This document shows positions 8,553 to 17,357 of a stretch of 64,000 nucleotides of DNA, piece after piece; the stretch's first letter is position 1; each line of letters opens with the position of its first letter. The position numbers and the translations under genes are program-made. Source of the DNA: an uncultured bacterium. GTDB taxonomy: Bacteria; Verrucomicrobiota; Lentisphaeria; Victivallales; UBA1829. The stretch lies in contig CACZEK010000014.1 of NCBI GenBank assembly GCA_902780135.1, forward strand, positions 1 to 64,000, given 5' to 3'. Below the pieces are notes generated by a model. It did not search any database, was not told the DNA's origin, and was given only the letters and a program-made list of their open reading frames with translations.

Positions 8553-8576
8553 CGAAGCGGGATGGCCTACGCTTCG
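8553..8576. terminator. Weak hairpin between convergent hsdR and ABC-F genes
   Basis: CGAAGCG (8553-8559) pairs with CGCTTCG (8570-8576). The hairpin overlaps the 3' end of the ABC-F gene and has no T-run on either side, so a termination role is tentative. Confidence 0.25.
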
Positions 8577-10579
8577 TCATCGTTATACTTCTTCATGAAT
8601 TCTTCGTGTTCGGAGGCGAGGCGTTCCCATTCGACGGTGGCCTCGGCGATGTCGTAGTCGAGCGCCTTGCGGCGTTTCTGGAGGGCGGCGAAATCGGTCT
8701 GCGGGGTGGCTTCCATGAGCTGCCTGTCGATCTCCGCCTTCTCGTTTTCGGCGTCCTCGATGATCTTCTCGCACTTCGCCAGGCCGCGTTCGATGCGGCG
8801 TTTTTCGGGGAGCAGGGCGTTGCGTTTCGCGGCCTTCTCGCGGCGGCGGTCCTTGCCCGCGGTCTGCGGCTGGGGTTGCGCCTGCGCGCCCGAGGCGGAC
8901 CCGGAATTGGCGGCGGACGAAGCGGACGAAGAAGCCTTGTTCTGCTGATTGTTCGAGGCGGGCGCGTTCGCGGCTTCCTCCTCGGCGAGTTTTTCCTTGT
9001 AGTAATCGAAGCCGCCGAAGAAGCGTTTGACGCGGTCGTGGCGCATTTCGAGGATGCTGGTGGCGGTGCCGCGGATGAATTCGAGGTCGTGGCTGACGAA
9101 GCAGACCGTGCCCTTGTAGTTCACGAGGGCGTCCTGCAGCGCCTCGCGCGCGGCGATGTCGAGGTGCGTGGTCGGTTCGTCGAGGATGAGCAGGTTCGGC
9201 GGGTTCACGAAGATGCGCGCGAAGCAGAGGCGGATCTTCTCGCCGCCGGACAGCACCTTGCACTGCTTCATGGCGTCGTCGCCGGAGAACCCGAACGCGC
9301 CGAGGATCTCGCGGATGCGCGAGGGCGGGGTGTCGCCGGGGGCGGCGTGCTTCACGACGTCGTAGGCGGCCTCTTCGGCGGGGAGGAGTTCGGCGAATTC
9401 CTGCGCCTGGTAGCCGATGACGACGTTGTGTCCGAGGCGGGCGCGTCCGGAGGTCGGGGCGAGGGTGCCTGCGATGATGCGGAGGAGCGTGGTCTTGCCC
9501 ATGCCGTTGTAGCCCACGATGCCGAGCTTGTCGCCGTTGTTGACCGTGAAGGAGACGTCGCGGAAGACGAACCGCGCGCCGTCGTAGGAGTGCGAGACGT
9601 TTTCGACGGCGCAGACCTCGGCGCCGCAGCGGGGCGGGTCGGGGATGCGGATCCGCCCCTGGAAATGAAGCTGTTCGGGCAGTTCCTCGGTCTCGATCTT
9701 GTCGAGCATCTTGATCCACATCTGCACCTGGGCTGCCTTGCTCGCCTTGTAGCGGAAGCGTTCGATGTTCTCCTTCAGCTTGTCGCGGCGCTTTTCGGTG
9801 TTCTTGCGTGCGGCCTCGGCGAGCGCGGAGCGCGTTTCGCGTTCGACGACGTACTTGCTGTAGCTGCCGGAATAGCGCGTCGCCTTGCCGCCGTTGATCT
9901 CGAGCGTGACGTTCGTGAGGGAGTTGAGCAGGAAACGGTCGTGGGAGATGAGGAGCAGCGTGCCTGTGTAGACGCGCAGGCGGCGCTGAAGCCATTCCAC
10001 GGCGGGGATGTCGAGGTAGTTGGAGGGCTCGTCGAGGAGCAGGATGTCCGGTTCGGAGAGCAGGACGCGCGCCATGGACGCGCGCATCTGCCAGCCGCCT
10101 GAAAACGAGTTCAGCGGCTTGTGGAAGACGTCCTCGTCGAATCCGAGCCCGGCGAGCGCGGCTTCGGCGCGGTGCCCGGAATCGTATCCGCCGAGGTGTT
10201 CGTAGGTGGTCTGCAGGTGCCCGAATTCGTCGAGCAGCTGGCGGTTGGCGGGATCGGTCTCGAGGGCGCGTTCGACCTCCGCGAGGCGCGCCTGGATGGC
10301 GGGGAGTTCGCCCGTGGCGGCGACGTAGGAGAGCACGTCCTCCTGCTTGTCGGAGAGGTCGATCTGCTGGCGCAGGATGCCGATGCGGAGGCGTTCCGGG
10401 ATCATGATCTCGCCCTTGTCGGGCGGGAGTTCGCCGAGGATCATGCTGAAGACGGTGGTCTTGCCCGCGCCGTTTGGGCCGACCATGCCGACGCGCTCGC
10501 CCTGGTTGATGCGGAACGAGGCGTTGTCGAGGATGGACTTGCCGCCCAGGAGCTTGGTGACGTTCTGGAAGTCGATCAT
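8567..10579 (-). CDS. ABC-F family ATPase
   Basis: A 670-residue soluble protein with two ABC domains and no membrane segment. Domain 1 has GPNGAGKTT, the signature SFSGGWQMR and LLLDEPSNYLD. A linker of about 80 residues (KNTEKRRDKLKENIERFR...) matches the ABC-F P-site interaction motif. Domain 2 has GYNGMGKTT, LSGGEKIR and LILDEPTTHLD. A Ser/Ala/Gln-rich stretch (about 540-575) leads to a C-terminal coiled coil, as in Uup and YheS. ABC-F proteins act on the ribosome to resolve stalls or modulate elongation. It lies 61 bp downstream of typA on the same strand, so two ribosome-associated factors share a transcript. The exact subfamily is unclear. Confidence 0.9.
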   Translation of the reverse strand: MIDFQNVTKLLGGKSILDNASFRINQGERVGMVGPNGAGKTTVFSMILGELPPDKGEIMIPERLRIGILRQQIDLSDKQEDVLSYVAATGELPAIQARLAEVERALETDPANRQLLDEFGHLQTTYEHLGGYDSGHRAEAALAGLGFDEDVFHKPLNSFSGGWQMRASMARVLLSEPDILLLDEPSNYLDIPAVEWLQRRLRVYTGTLLLISHDRFLLNSLTNVTLEINGGKATRYSGSYSKYVVERETRSALAEAARKNTEKRRDKLKENIERFRYKASKAAQVQMWIKMLDKIETEELPEQLHFQGRIRIPDPPRCGAEVCAVENVSHSYDGARFVFRDVSFTVNNGDKLGIVGYNGMGKTTLLRIIAGTLAPTSGRARLGHNVVIGYQAQEFAELLPAEEAAYDVVKHAAPGDTPPSRIREILGAFGFSGDDAMKQCKVLSGGEKIRLCFARIFVNPPNLLILDEPTTHLDIAAREALQDALVNYKGTVCFVSHDLEFIRGTATSILEMRHDRVKRFFGGFDYYKEKLAEEEAANAPASNNQQNKASSSASSAANSGSASGAQAQPQPQTAGKDRRREKAAKRNALLPEKRRIERGLAKCEKIIEDAENEKAEIDRQLMEATPQTDFAALQKRRKALDYDIAEATVEWERLASEHEEFMKKYNDDEA

Positions 10580-10640
10580 GGGGCTGCGTTCTTCGTCTTC
10601 GGCGTTTCGGCTGGCTGCGTCGGGGAAATCTGCCCGCGCC

Positions 10641-12470
10641 TTACTCCGCGCCTTCCGCCTCGGCCTTCAGCATCTTGCCGCGGATGCGGCGGCGTTCGAG
10701 CGAGGTGAGGTATTTCTTGCGGAGGCGGATGTTGAGCGGGGTAACCTCGACGTATTCGTCATCTTCGATGTATTCGAGCGCTTCCTCGAGCGAGAGCTTC
10801 GCGGCGGGCGCGATCTTGAGGTTGCGGTCGGAACCGGCGGCGCGCATATTGCTGAGCTTCTTCGCCTTCTGGAGATTGACCTCCAGGTCGTCGTCGGTGC
10901 AGTGGGAGCCGACGATCATGCCCTCGTAGGTCTCCACGCCGGGGTCGATGAAGAAGGTGCCGCGGAGCTGGAGGGCGTCGATGGCGTAGGCTTCCGCCTT
11001 GCCGCGCCCCATGCTGACCATGACGCCGTTGGTGCGGCTGGGCACGTCGCCCTTCATGGGCTCGTAGTGGTCGAATCTGTGGGAGATGATCGCTTCGCCG
11101 GCGGTGGCGGTCATGACCTTGCTGCGGAGGCCGATGATGCCGCGCGTGGGGATCATGAACTCGAGGAGCTGGCGCGAACCGTGCTGCTCCATTTTCATCA
11201 TCTCGCCGCGGCGGAGGCCGACGATCTCGATGACCTTTCCGGCGGCGTTTTCGGCGACGTCGACCGTGAGCTCCTCGATCGGCTCGTTCTTTACGCCGTC
11301 GATCTCGCGGATGATGACGTGCGGCTTGGTGATCGTGAGCTCGTAGCCTTCGCGGCGCATGGTCTCGATGAGGATCGCGAGGTGGAGCACGCCGCGTCCG
11401 CTGACCTTGAAGCTGTCGCCTTCGCCTTCCTCCACGCGGAGCGCCACGTCGCGCTCGGCTTCCTTCAGGAGGCGTTCGCGGATGTGGCGGCTGCTGATGA
11501 ACTTGCCCTCCTGCCCGAAGAACGGGGAGTCGTTCACGCGGAACATCATGGAGAGGGTGGGCTCGTCGATGGAGATCGGGGGCAGGGCTTCGGGCGCGTT
11601 CGCGTCGGCGATGGTGTCGCCGATGTCGATGTGCTCCACGCCGACGAGGGCGCAGAGGTCGCCGCAAGGCACTTCGCGGACCTCCTTGCGGGAGATGCCC
11701 TCGAAGGTGAAGAGCTGCTTGATCTGCGTCGGGATGACCTTGCCGTCGCGCTTGACCTGGCAGAGCGGCTCGTCGAGGGAGAGCGTGCCGCGGTGGACGC
11801 GGCCGATGCCGATGCGGCCCACGTAGTCGTTGTAGTCGAGCGTGGTGATCTGGATCTGCGCGGGTCCCTCGTTGAAGGGCGGCGGCGGGATGTGGTCGAT
11901 GATCGCGTCCATGAGCGGGAGGATGGAGTCGCGGGAGCCTTTTTCGAGGTCGGTGGTCGCCCAGCCGTCGCGTCCGCTGGCGTAGAGCACGGGGAAGTCG
12001 AGCTGTTCCTCGGTGGCGTCGAGGTCGATGAAGAGGTCGTAGACGGCGTTCAGGACCTCCTGCGGGCGGGCGTCGGGGCGGTCGATCTTGTTGATGATGA
12101 CGATTGGGCGGAGTTTGAGCTTCAGCGCCTTGTCCAGCACGAAACGCGTCTGGGGCAGGGGGCCTTCCGCGCTGTCGACCAGCAGCAGGACGCCGTCCGC
12201 CATGTTCAGGACGCGTTCCACCTGGCCGCCGAAATCGCTGTGGCCGGGAGTGTCGATGATATTGATCTTGGTGTCGCGGTAGTTCACGCTGATATTTTTC
12301 GCAAGGATGGTGATGCCGCGTTCGCGTTCGAGTTCGTTGCTGTCGAGGAAGCAGGTGTGCATTTCCTGGTTTTCGCGGAAGAGCTTTGCCTGGCGGATGA
12401 TCTCGTCGACGAGCGTGGTCTTGCCGTGGTCGACGTGCGCGATGATGGCGATGTTTCGGATGTTCTGCAT
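10641..12470 (-). CDS. typA: Ribosome-binding GTPase TypA/BipA
   Basis: 609 residues beginning [19 protein letters not shown]. The start at 12470 follows the family; the frame stays open far upstream but that part is not protein-like. G1 [10 protein letters not shown]3 DTPGHSDF and G4 NKIDRP are present, followed by the EF-G-like domains and the BipA-specific C-terminal domain ([20 protein letters not shown]). TypA is a translational GTPase involved in 50S assembly and stress or low-temperature growth. No clear ribosome site is seen. A strong promoter lies at 12520-12548 on the same strand. The ABC-F gene follows it. Confidence 0.95.
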   Translation of the reverse strand: MQNIRNIAIIAHVDHGKTTLVDEIIRQAKLFRENQEMHTCFLDSNELERERGITILAKNISVNYRDTKINIIDTPGHSDFGGQVERVLNMADGVLLLVDSAEGPLPQTRFVLDKALKLKLRPIVIINKIDRPDARPQEVLNAVYDLFIDLDATEEQLDFPVLYASGRDGWATTDLEKGSRDSILPLMDAIIDHIPPPPFNEGPAQIQITTLDYNDYVGRIGIGRVHRGTLSLDEPLCQVKRDGKVIPTQIKQLFTFEGISRKEVREVPCGDLCALVGVEHIDIGDTIADANAPEALPPISIDEPTLSMMFRVNDSPFFGQEGKFISSRHIRERLLKEAERDVALRVEEGEGDSFKVSGRGVLHLAILIETMRREGYELTITKPHVIIREIDGVKNEPIEELTVDVAENAAGKVIEIVGLRRGEMMKMEQHGSRQLLEFMIPTRGIIGLRSKVMTATAGEAIISHRFDHYEPMKGDVPSRTNGVMVSMGRGKAEAYAIDALQLRGTFFIDPGVETYEGMIVGSHCTDDDLEVNLQKAKKLSNMRAAGSDRNLKIAPAAKLSLEEALEYIEDDEYVEVTPLNIRLRKKYLTSLERRRIRGKMLKAEAEGAE

Positions 12471-12519
12471 AAAAGGTTTCGGGGTTGCGGGAAGCTGTTG
12501 AAAACAAATGTAATCTATT

Positions 12520-12548
12520 AATATAGCATCGAAACGGCTAAAAATCAA
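12520..12548 (-). promoter_or_regulatory. Promoter of typA-ABC-F operon
   Basis: On the minus strand: TTGATT (12543-12548), 17 bp, TATATT (12520-12525). The sequence around its -10 box (GCTATATTAATA) is the same as in the promoter of the GH2 gene at 50100. Confidence 0.75.
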
Positions 12549-12646
12549 TCGCATGCGCGCACGTGGAGCTCGTTTTTTCCGACTTTTTCGCACGCCTCGC
12601 CCGGCGTCCGGCGCGCCGCCGTTTCCCTTTCCGCGCGGACGCCGTC

Positions 12647-12675
12647 TTGATTTTATGCGAAACCCGTGGTATATT
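12647..12675 (+). promoter_or_regulatory. Promoter of the GH127 gene
   Basis: TTGATT (12647-12652), 17 bp, TATATT (12670-12675), followed by a leader of about 85 nt. It is back to back with the typA promoter in a 297-bp divergent gap. Confidence 0.75.
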
Positions 12676-12767
12676 AGCGTGAAAAGACAAACAAAAAACA
12701 CCGGAAACGGTCCCGCCCGAGGAAAAAACGCGGCCGCCGTTTCCGTCCCAACAGGAGCCCTTCCCAC

Positions 12768-15140
12768 ATGACAGGTCACATTATGGCAAAAACGGTTTTT
12801 GCAGGAAGCGCCGCGCTCATGGCAGCCGGAGCTTTCGCCGCCGAAGCGGACTACCCGATCAGTCCCGTCCCGTTCACCAAAGTCAAGTTCACTTCCGGCG
12901 TGCTCGCGGAACGCCAGGAGGTCAACCGGAAGGTCACGATCCCGTTCGCGCTCCAGCAGTGCCTGGAGTCGGGCAGGCTGAAGAACTTCGACCTCGCCGC
13001 CGAGACCATGCGCCGCCGCGCCGCGGGCGAAACGACGTTCCAGAACCGCCCGGCGTCCTCGCTGCCGTTCGACGACACGGACATCTACAAGTTCCTGGAG
13101 GGCGCGTCGTACTCGCTCCAGACGAACCCGGATCCCGAGCTGCAGAAGAAGATGGAGGACATCATCCGGCATGTGAAGGCGGCGCAGGAGCCGGACGGCT
13201 ATCTGTACACGTTCCGCACCATGCACCCGGATTCTCCTGCGCACGAATGGATCAACCAGCGCCGCTGGCTGAACGACCCGAACCTGAGCCACGAGCTGTA
13301 CAACCTGGGGCATTTCTACGAATGCGCCACGGCGTATTTCGAGGCGACGGGCGACCGCACGCTGCTGGACATGGCTGTGAAGTCCGCCGAACTCGTGAAC
13401 AAGGACCTCGGCGGGGACGATCCCTGCATCGCGCCCGGCCATCAGATCATCGAAATGGGGCTCGCGAAGCTGTACCGCCAGACCGGCGATCCGCGCTGGC
13501 TGAAGCTCGCCGCGCATTTCCTCGAAAACAAGGCGAAACGCGGACCCGGCGACCCCTACAGCCAGTCGCATAAGCCCGTGCTCCAGCAGGACGAGGCCGT
13601 TGGGCACGCCGTCCGCGCCAACTACATGTACGCGGGCATGGCGGACGTGGCGGCGCTCTCCGGCGACCAGCGCTACGTCGACGCCATCACGAAGATCTGG
13701 GACAACGTCGTCGGAAAGAAATACCACCTGACCGGCGGATGCGGCGCGCGCAGCAGCGGCGAAGCCTACGGCAACAACTACGAGCTCCCGAACCGCTGCT
13801 ACAACGAGACGTGCGCCGCCGTGGCGTTCCTCTTCTGGACGCACCGGATGTTCCTGATGTACGGCGACGCGAAGTACATGGACACGTTCGAGCGCACCAT
13901 GTACAACGGCGCGTTCTCCGGCGTCTCGCTCTCCGGCGACCGCTTCTTCTATCCGAACCTGCTGGAATCTGGCGGTTCGACGCGCTCCGCGTGGTTCGGC
14001 TGCGCCTGCTGCCCGCCGAACATCATGCGCACGATCGCCTCGCTCGGGCAGTATGTCTGCGCGAAGAAGGACGACACGGTCTACATGCTCCTGTACGGTT
14101 CGGGCACGGTCGACGCGGGCGACGCCGTATTCACGCAGACCACGAACTACCCGTGGGACGGCAAGGTCGAAATCGCGCTTTCCGGCGTGAAGAAGGGCAA
14201 GTTCGCGCTCGCGCTCCGCATCCCCGGCTGGGCCGAGGGGCATCCCGTGCCGTCCGACCTGTATGCTTATGTGAACGGCGAGCCCGCGAAATGGACGCTG
14301 CTGGTGAACGGAAAGAAGGCGGACTATAAGATGGACAAGGGCTTCGCCGTGATCGACCGCACGTGGAAGAACGGCGACACGGTCACGCTCGACCTGCCGA
14401 TGGAGGTCCGCCGCGTGAAAGCCAACGAAAAGGTCGGCAACCTCGCCGGACAGGTCGCGTTCGAGCGCGGCCCGATCGTGTTCGCGTTCGAGCAGATCGA
14501 CCAGGGCGTGAAGATCCCGTGGCGCCGCTGGTTCGTGCTCCCGGACGCGAAGGTCACGGCGAAATACCGCACCGACCTCTTCCCGTCGGGCGGCGTGGAG
14601 ACGATCGAGGTCGACACGAAGGACGGAAAGATGGTTGGCATCCCGTACGCCTGGTGGGCGAACCGCGGCTCCATGCCGATGCGCGTGTGGCTGTCCGATT
14701 CCGACACCTCAGCCCAGCACGCGGCGAACAAGTCCGAGGAGGCGAAAGTGAGCGTTTCTTACGCCCGCGGCGGCATGAACCCGGCGGCGATCAACGACGG
14801 ATTCTTCCCGCAGAACCCGACCGACATCGACATCGAAAACTTCGATTTCTGGTCGCACCTCGGCGGCAGCGAATGGGTCATGCTCACGTTCGAGGAGCCG
14901 GTCGACGTCTCCCGCTGCAAGTTCTACTGGTTCGACGACAGCCGGCGCGGCGGTGGTTGCGCCCTGCCGCAGTCCTGGACGCTCAGCTGGGACAACAACG
15001 GGCAGTGGACGCCGGTCGAGGCGAGCGAATCGAAGATGGACGAGATCGCGTTCAAGCCGGTGAAGACGAAGCGGCTGCGCCTCGACATCCGCCAGCGCAA
15101 CCGGATGGCGTCCGGCCTGTACGAGTGGCTTGTATTCTGA
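12768..15140 (+). CDS. Secreted GH127 beta-L-arabinofuranosidase-like enzyme with C-terminal CBM
   Basis: 790 residues. CAGGAG lies 10 bases before the ATG at 12768. A signal peptide ends near GAFAA (residue 25). Residues 30-650 form the GH127 (DUF1680) (alpha/alpha)6-barrel with LTGGCGARSSGEAYG, CYNETCAAVAF (acid Glu) and GCACCPPNIMRTIASLG, where the CC pair marks the catalytic cysteine and its zinc site. The last 130 residues (DGFFPQNPTDIDIENFDFW ... RLDIRQRNRMASGLYEWLVF) look like an F5/8-type carbohydrate-binding domain. GH127 enzymes remove beta-L-arabinofuranose from plant extensin and arabinan side chains. The signal implies periplasmic or outer-membrane work. It stands alone from the promoter at 12647. 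Confidence 0.9.
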   Translation: MTGHIMAKTVFAGSAALMAAGAFAAEADYPISPVPFTKVKFTSGVLAERQEVNRKVTIPFALQQCLESGRLKNFDLAAETMRRRAAGETTFQNRPASSLPFDDTDIYKFLEGASYSLQTNPDPELQKKMEDIIRHVKAAQEPDGYLYTFRTMHPDSPAHEWINQRRWLNDPNLSHELYNLGHFYECATAYFEATGDRTLLDMAVKSAELVNKDLGGDDPCIAPGHQIIEMGLAKLYRQTGDPRWLKLAAHFLENKAKRGPGDPYSQSHKPVLQQDEAVGHAVRANYMYAGMADVAALSGDQRYVDAITKIWDNVVGKKYHLTGGCGARSSGEAYGNNYELPNRCYNETCAAVAFLFWTHRMFLMYGDAKYMDTFERTMYNGAFSGVSLSGDRFFYPNLLESGGSTRSAWFGCACCPPNIMRTIASLGQYVCAKKDDTVYMLLYGSGTVDAGDAVFTQTTNYPWDGKVEIALSGVKKGKFALALRIPGWAEGHPVPSDLYAYVNGEPAKWTLLVNGKKADYKMDKGFAVIDRTWKNGDTVTLDLPMEVRRVKANEKVGNLAGQVAFERGPIVFAFEQIDQGVKIPWRRWFVLPDAKVTAKYRTDLFPSGGVETIEVDTKDGKMVGIPYAWWANRGSMPMRVWLSDSDTSAQHAANKSEEAKVSVSYARGGMNPAAINDGFFPQNPTDIDIENFDFWSHLGGSEWVMLTFEEPVDVSRCKFYWFDDSRRGGGCALPQSWTLSWDNNGQWTPVEASESKMDEIAFKPVKTKRLRLDIRQRNRMASGLYEWLVF

Positions 15141-15169
15141 ATCTTTGAACTGAAATCGAAACACAAAAC

Positions 15170-15200
15170 GGCGGGGACAGCCTGAACGACTGTTCCCGCC
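15170..15200. terminator. Bidirectional terminator between GH127 and ligA
   Basis: GGCGGGGACAG (15170-15180) pairs with CTGTTCCCGCC (15190-15200) with one mismatch. T-rich sequence follows on both strands (TTGCTTCTGCTTT and GTTTTGTGTTT). Confidence 0.65.
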
Positions 15201-15233
15201 TTGCTTCTGCTTTGAAAACGGGCTGAAATCCGG

Positions 15234-17138
15234 TCAGAAATCGAACGTCATCTGGTCGGACTTGTCCGGCTCTTCCTTCTTCGGCACGAAGTTCTTCACG
15301 GAGCCGAGCCAGAGGTCGAGCGACTGGATCGGGACCGAGAGGCGTTTCGCGTCGGCGATCTTCGTGGACGCGGCGTTCGGGTCGGCGGCGACGAGGAGCG
15401 CGAGGGCGTCGGTCACGGAGTCGACCGGGGCGTAGCCCGCGGCCTTCGCGATGGACTCGTACCAGGCGCGTTTCTCCGGCATCTTGCCGGTGAAGCAGAT
15501 CTTGGGGCGTTCCTCGGTCGAGGACGCCACGAGCGTGACGCCTGCGAGAAGCTCGTCCAGCCCGTCGGACTGCCGGATGAGCTCGTCGTGGAGCGCACGG
15601 GCGCGTTCGGGCCCGATGCCGTTGATCTCGGCGAGCTGTTCGGTCGAGAGCGTACGGAGTTCGGCGAAAGTGTGCTTCTTGAGGATGGTCTTCGCGATGT
15701 TCGCGCCGATGCCCTTGATGTTGAGCGCGGCGAGGACCTTGTAGGCGGGCACGGTGCGCGCGGCCTGGATTTCGCGGTAGAGGTTCTGCGTGGACGTGCC
15801 CTGGAATCCGTCTTCGCGGAGCTGGGAGTAGATGGTCAGCTCGGAGAGGTTGAAGAGGTCGGAGAGCGTGCGGACGTTGAGCTTCGTCATGATCTTGCGG
15901 AGACTCGGCTCGCCGAGGTGCTCGATGCCGATGCTGCGGATGGACGCCAGCAGGAGCTGGAGGCGCGTCTCGAAACATTCCGGGTTCACGCAGCGGAGTT
16001 CGGGCAGGTCGCGGACGAGTTCGTGTCCGCAGCAGGGACAATGCGAGATAAGGGCACTGCGCCGGACGGGGCCGGGTTCGCTGGAAACGATGTACGGGAT
16101 CACGTCGCCCGCGCGTTCCACGGTTACCTCGTCGCCGATCTGCAGGTCGCGGTCGAGGATGTTCTGGAGGTTGTGGAGCGTGGCGTGTCGGATGGTGGTG
16201 CCGTTGATCTCGACCGGGTCGAGCTCGGCGACGGGCGTGAGGCAGTTCTTGCCGAAGCTCCAGTTCACGCCGAGCAGGCGCGTGGTGCGTCGGATGCCGC
16301 TGAACTTGAACGCGATCTGTCCGCGCGGATGGTGGGCGGTGTTGCCGAGCGATTCGGCGTACTCCGTGTCCGCGAGCTTGATGACGAGGCCGTCCATCGG
16401 GTAGGGGAGCTGTTCCATTTCCTCCAGGACGTCCGGCCAGATGCGGCTGATCTCGGCGGCCGTGGCGGGACGCGAGACGGTGCCGTAGTCGACGAGCGTG
16501 AGGCGGGCGTGCTGGGCGGTCATGCCGGAGATGTCCTTCAGGCTCATGATGCCGCCGATGGCGTTGCGCGAGTTGCGGAACGGCTTGCCGTTGGCGTTCA
16601 GGATCGTGGCGTAGCGGCGCTTGAAGTCGTCCGTGCGGATCAGGAGTTCGCCGAGCACGCGCCCGGGGTATTCCGTCAGCGGCAGCACGCCGGACAGCGT
16701 CTCCAGGTCGATCAGCGGCGCCTTGTCCGTGATGACCTTGCCGGTGAAGCCGTCGCCGCGCGTGGAGAGCACGCCGTCCTCCCACAGCACGGAGATGCCG
16801 TCGTACTTGGGCTGGATCAGGAGCTTTTCGTCGGCGGTGCGGACTGTCTTCTCCAGCCAGGCGACGAGTTCGGGCAGGGAATATACCTTGTCGAGCGAGA
16901 GCATGGGGCGTTCGTGCCGGATGTTCTCGGTGGACGCCACGGCGGGGGCGTTGACCTGGTCGAGCAGGCGGTTGCCGGGATCCTTCTCCGCCAGCAGGCG
17001 CGTGATGTAGTCGAAGTCGTCGTCGCTGATCGCCGGGTCGGATTCGTCCCAGTAGCGCGCGTTGTAAAACCGTATTTTTTCTTCGAGCTTGGACGCGCTC
17101 ATGGCGCGGTATGCGGCCCTGTCAATGCCGGGAGTCAT
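15234..17138 (-). CDS. ligA: NAD-dependent DNA ligase (divergent LigA)
   Basis: 634 residues. GAGG lies 6 bases before the ATG at 17138. The adenylation domain has lysine motif KYDGIS (Lys111), TRGDGFTGKVIT, GELLI and DGLVIK. It is followed by an OB fold, a Cys4 zinc finger (CPCC ... RCVNPEC), helix-hairpin-helix motifs (IKGIGANIAKTIL, INGIGPERARAL) and a C-terminal BRCT domain (KICFTGKMPEKRAWYESIAKAAG). All LigA domains are present, so it should seal nicks using NAD. Several motifs differ from the usual KIDG and CPAQ forms, so it belongs to a divergent branch or is a second ligase. It converges on GH127 and is divergent from the next gene. Confidence 0.9.
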   Translation of the reverse strand: MTPGIDRAAYRAMSASKLEEKIRFYNARYWDESDPAISDDDFDYITRLLAEKDPGNRLLDQVNAPAVASTENIRHERPMLSLDKVYSLPELVAWLEKTVRTADEKLLIQPKYDGISVLWEDGVLSTRGDGFTGKVITDKAPLIDLETLSGVLPLTEYPGRVLGELLIRTDDFKRRYATILNANGKPFRNSRNAIGGIMSLKDISGMTAQHARLTLVDYGTVSRPATAAEISRIWPDVLEEMEQLPYPMDGLVIKLADTEYAESLGNTAHHPRGQIAFKFSGIRRTTRLLGVNWSFGKNCLTPVAELDPVEINGTTIRHATLHNLQNILDRDLQIGDEVTVERAGDVIPYIVSSEPGPVRRSALISHCPCCGHELVRDLPELRCVNPECFETRLQLLLASIRSIGIEHLGEPSLRKIMTKLNVRTLSDLFNLSELTIYSQLREDGFQGTSTQNLYREIQAARTVPAYKVLAALNIKGIGANIAKTILKKHTFAELRTLSTEQLAEINGIGPERARALHDELIRQSDGLDELLAGVTLVASSTEERPKICFTGKMPEKRAWYESIAKAAGYAPVDSVTDALALLVAADPNAASTKIADAKRLSVPIQSLDLWLGSVKNFVPKKEEPDKSDQMTFDF

Positions 17139-17268
17139 GGTTTCCTCGTTTCGTTTTCCGACGGCTTCCGATGTCCGCCGTCGCGGTTCGTTTCACATCT
17201 TTCCTACACAAAATACCACAACTTTGAAAAAAAACAACCGAAAACCGCGGAAAAAACGCCGTACAGGA

Positions 17269-17297
17269 TTGAAAAACGCGAAATGCGGAGTTATTTT
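17269..17297 (+). promoter_or_regulatory. Promoter of the SpoIIE-type gene
   Basis: TTGAAA (17269-17274), 17 bp, TATTTT (17292-17297). This lies about 60 bp before the ATG at 17358. Confidence 0.5.
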
Positions 17298-17357
17298 ATC
17301 CGAATCAAAAACAAAAACGCCGGCGGAATGCCGCACCCGTCTTTTCATGGATCAAGA

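Noticed and set aside
12471..14243. Long upstream extension of the typA frame antisense to GH127
   Set aside because: TypA homologues start at MQNIRN-type sequence and the promoter at 12520 lies inside the extension.
15588..17357. Upstream extension of the SpoIIE-type frame antisense to ligA
   Set aside because: The real start at 17358 gives a normal TM helix, and a promoter lies at 17269.
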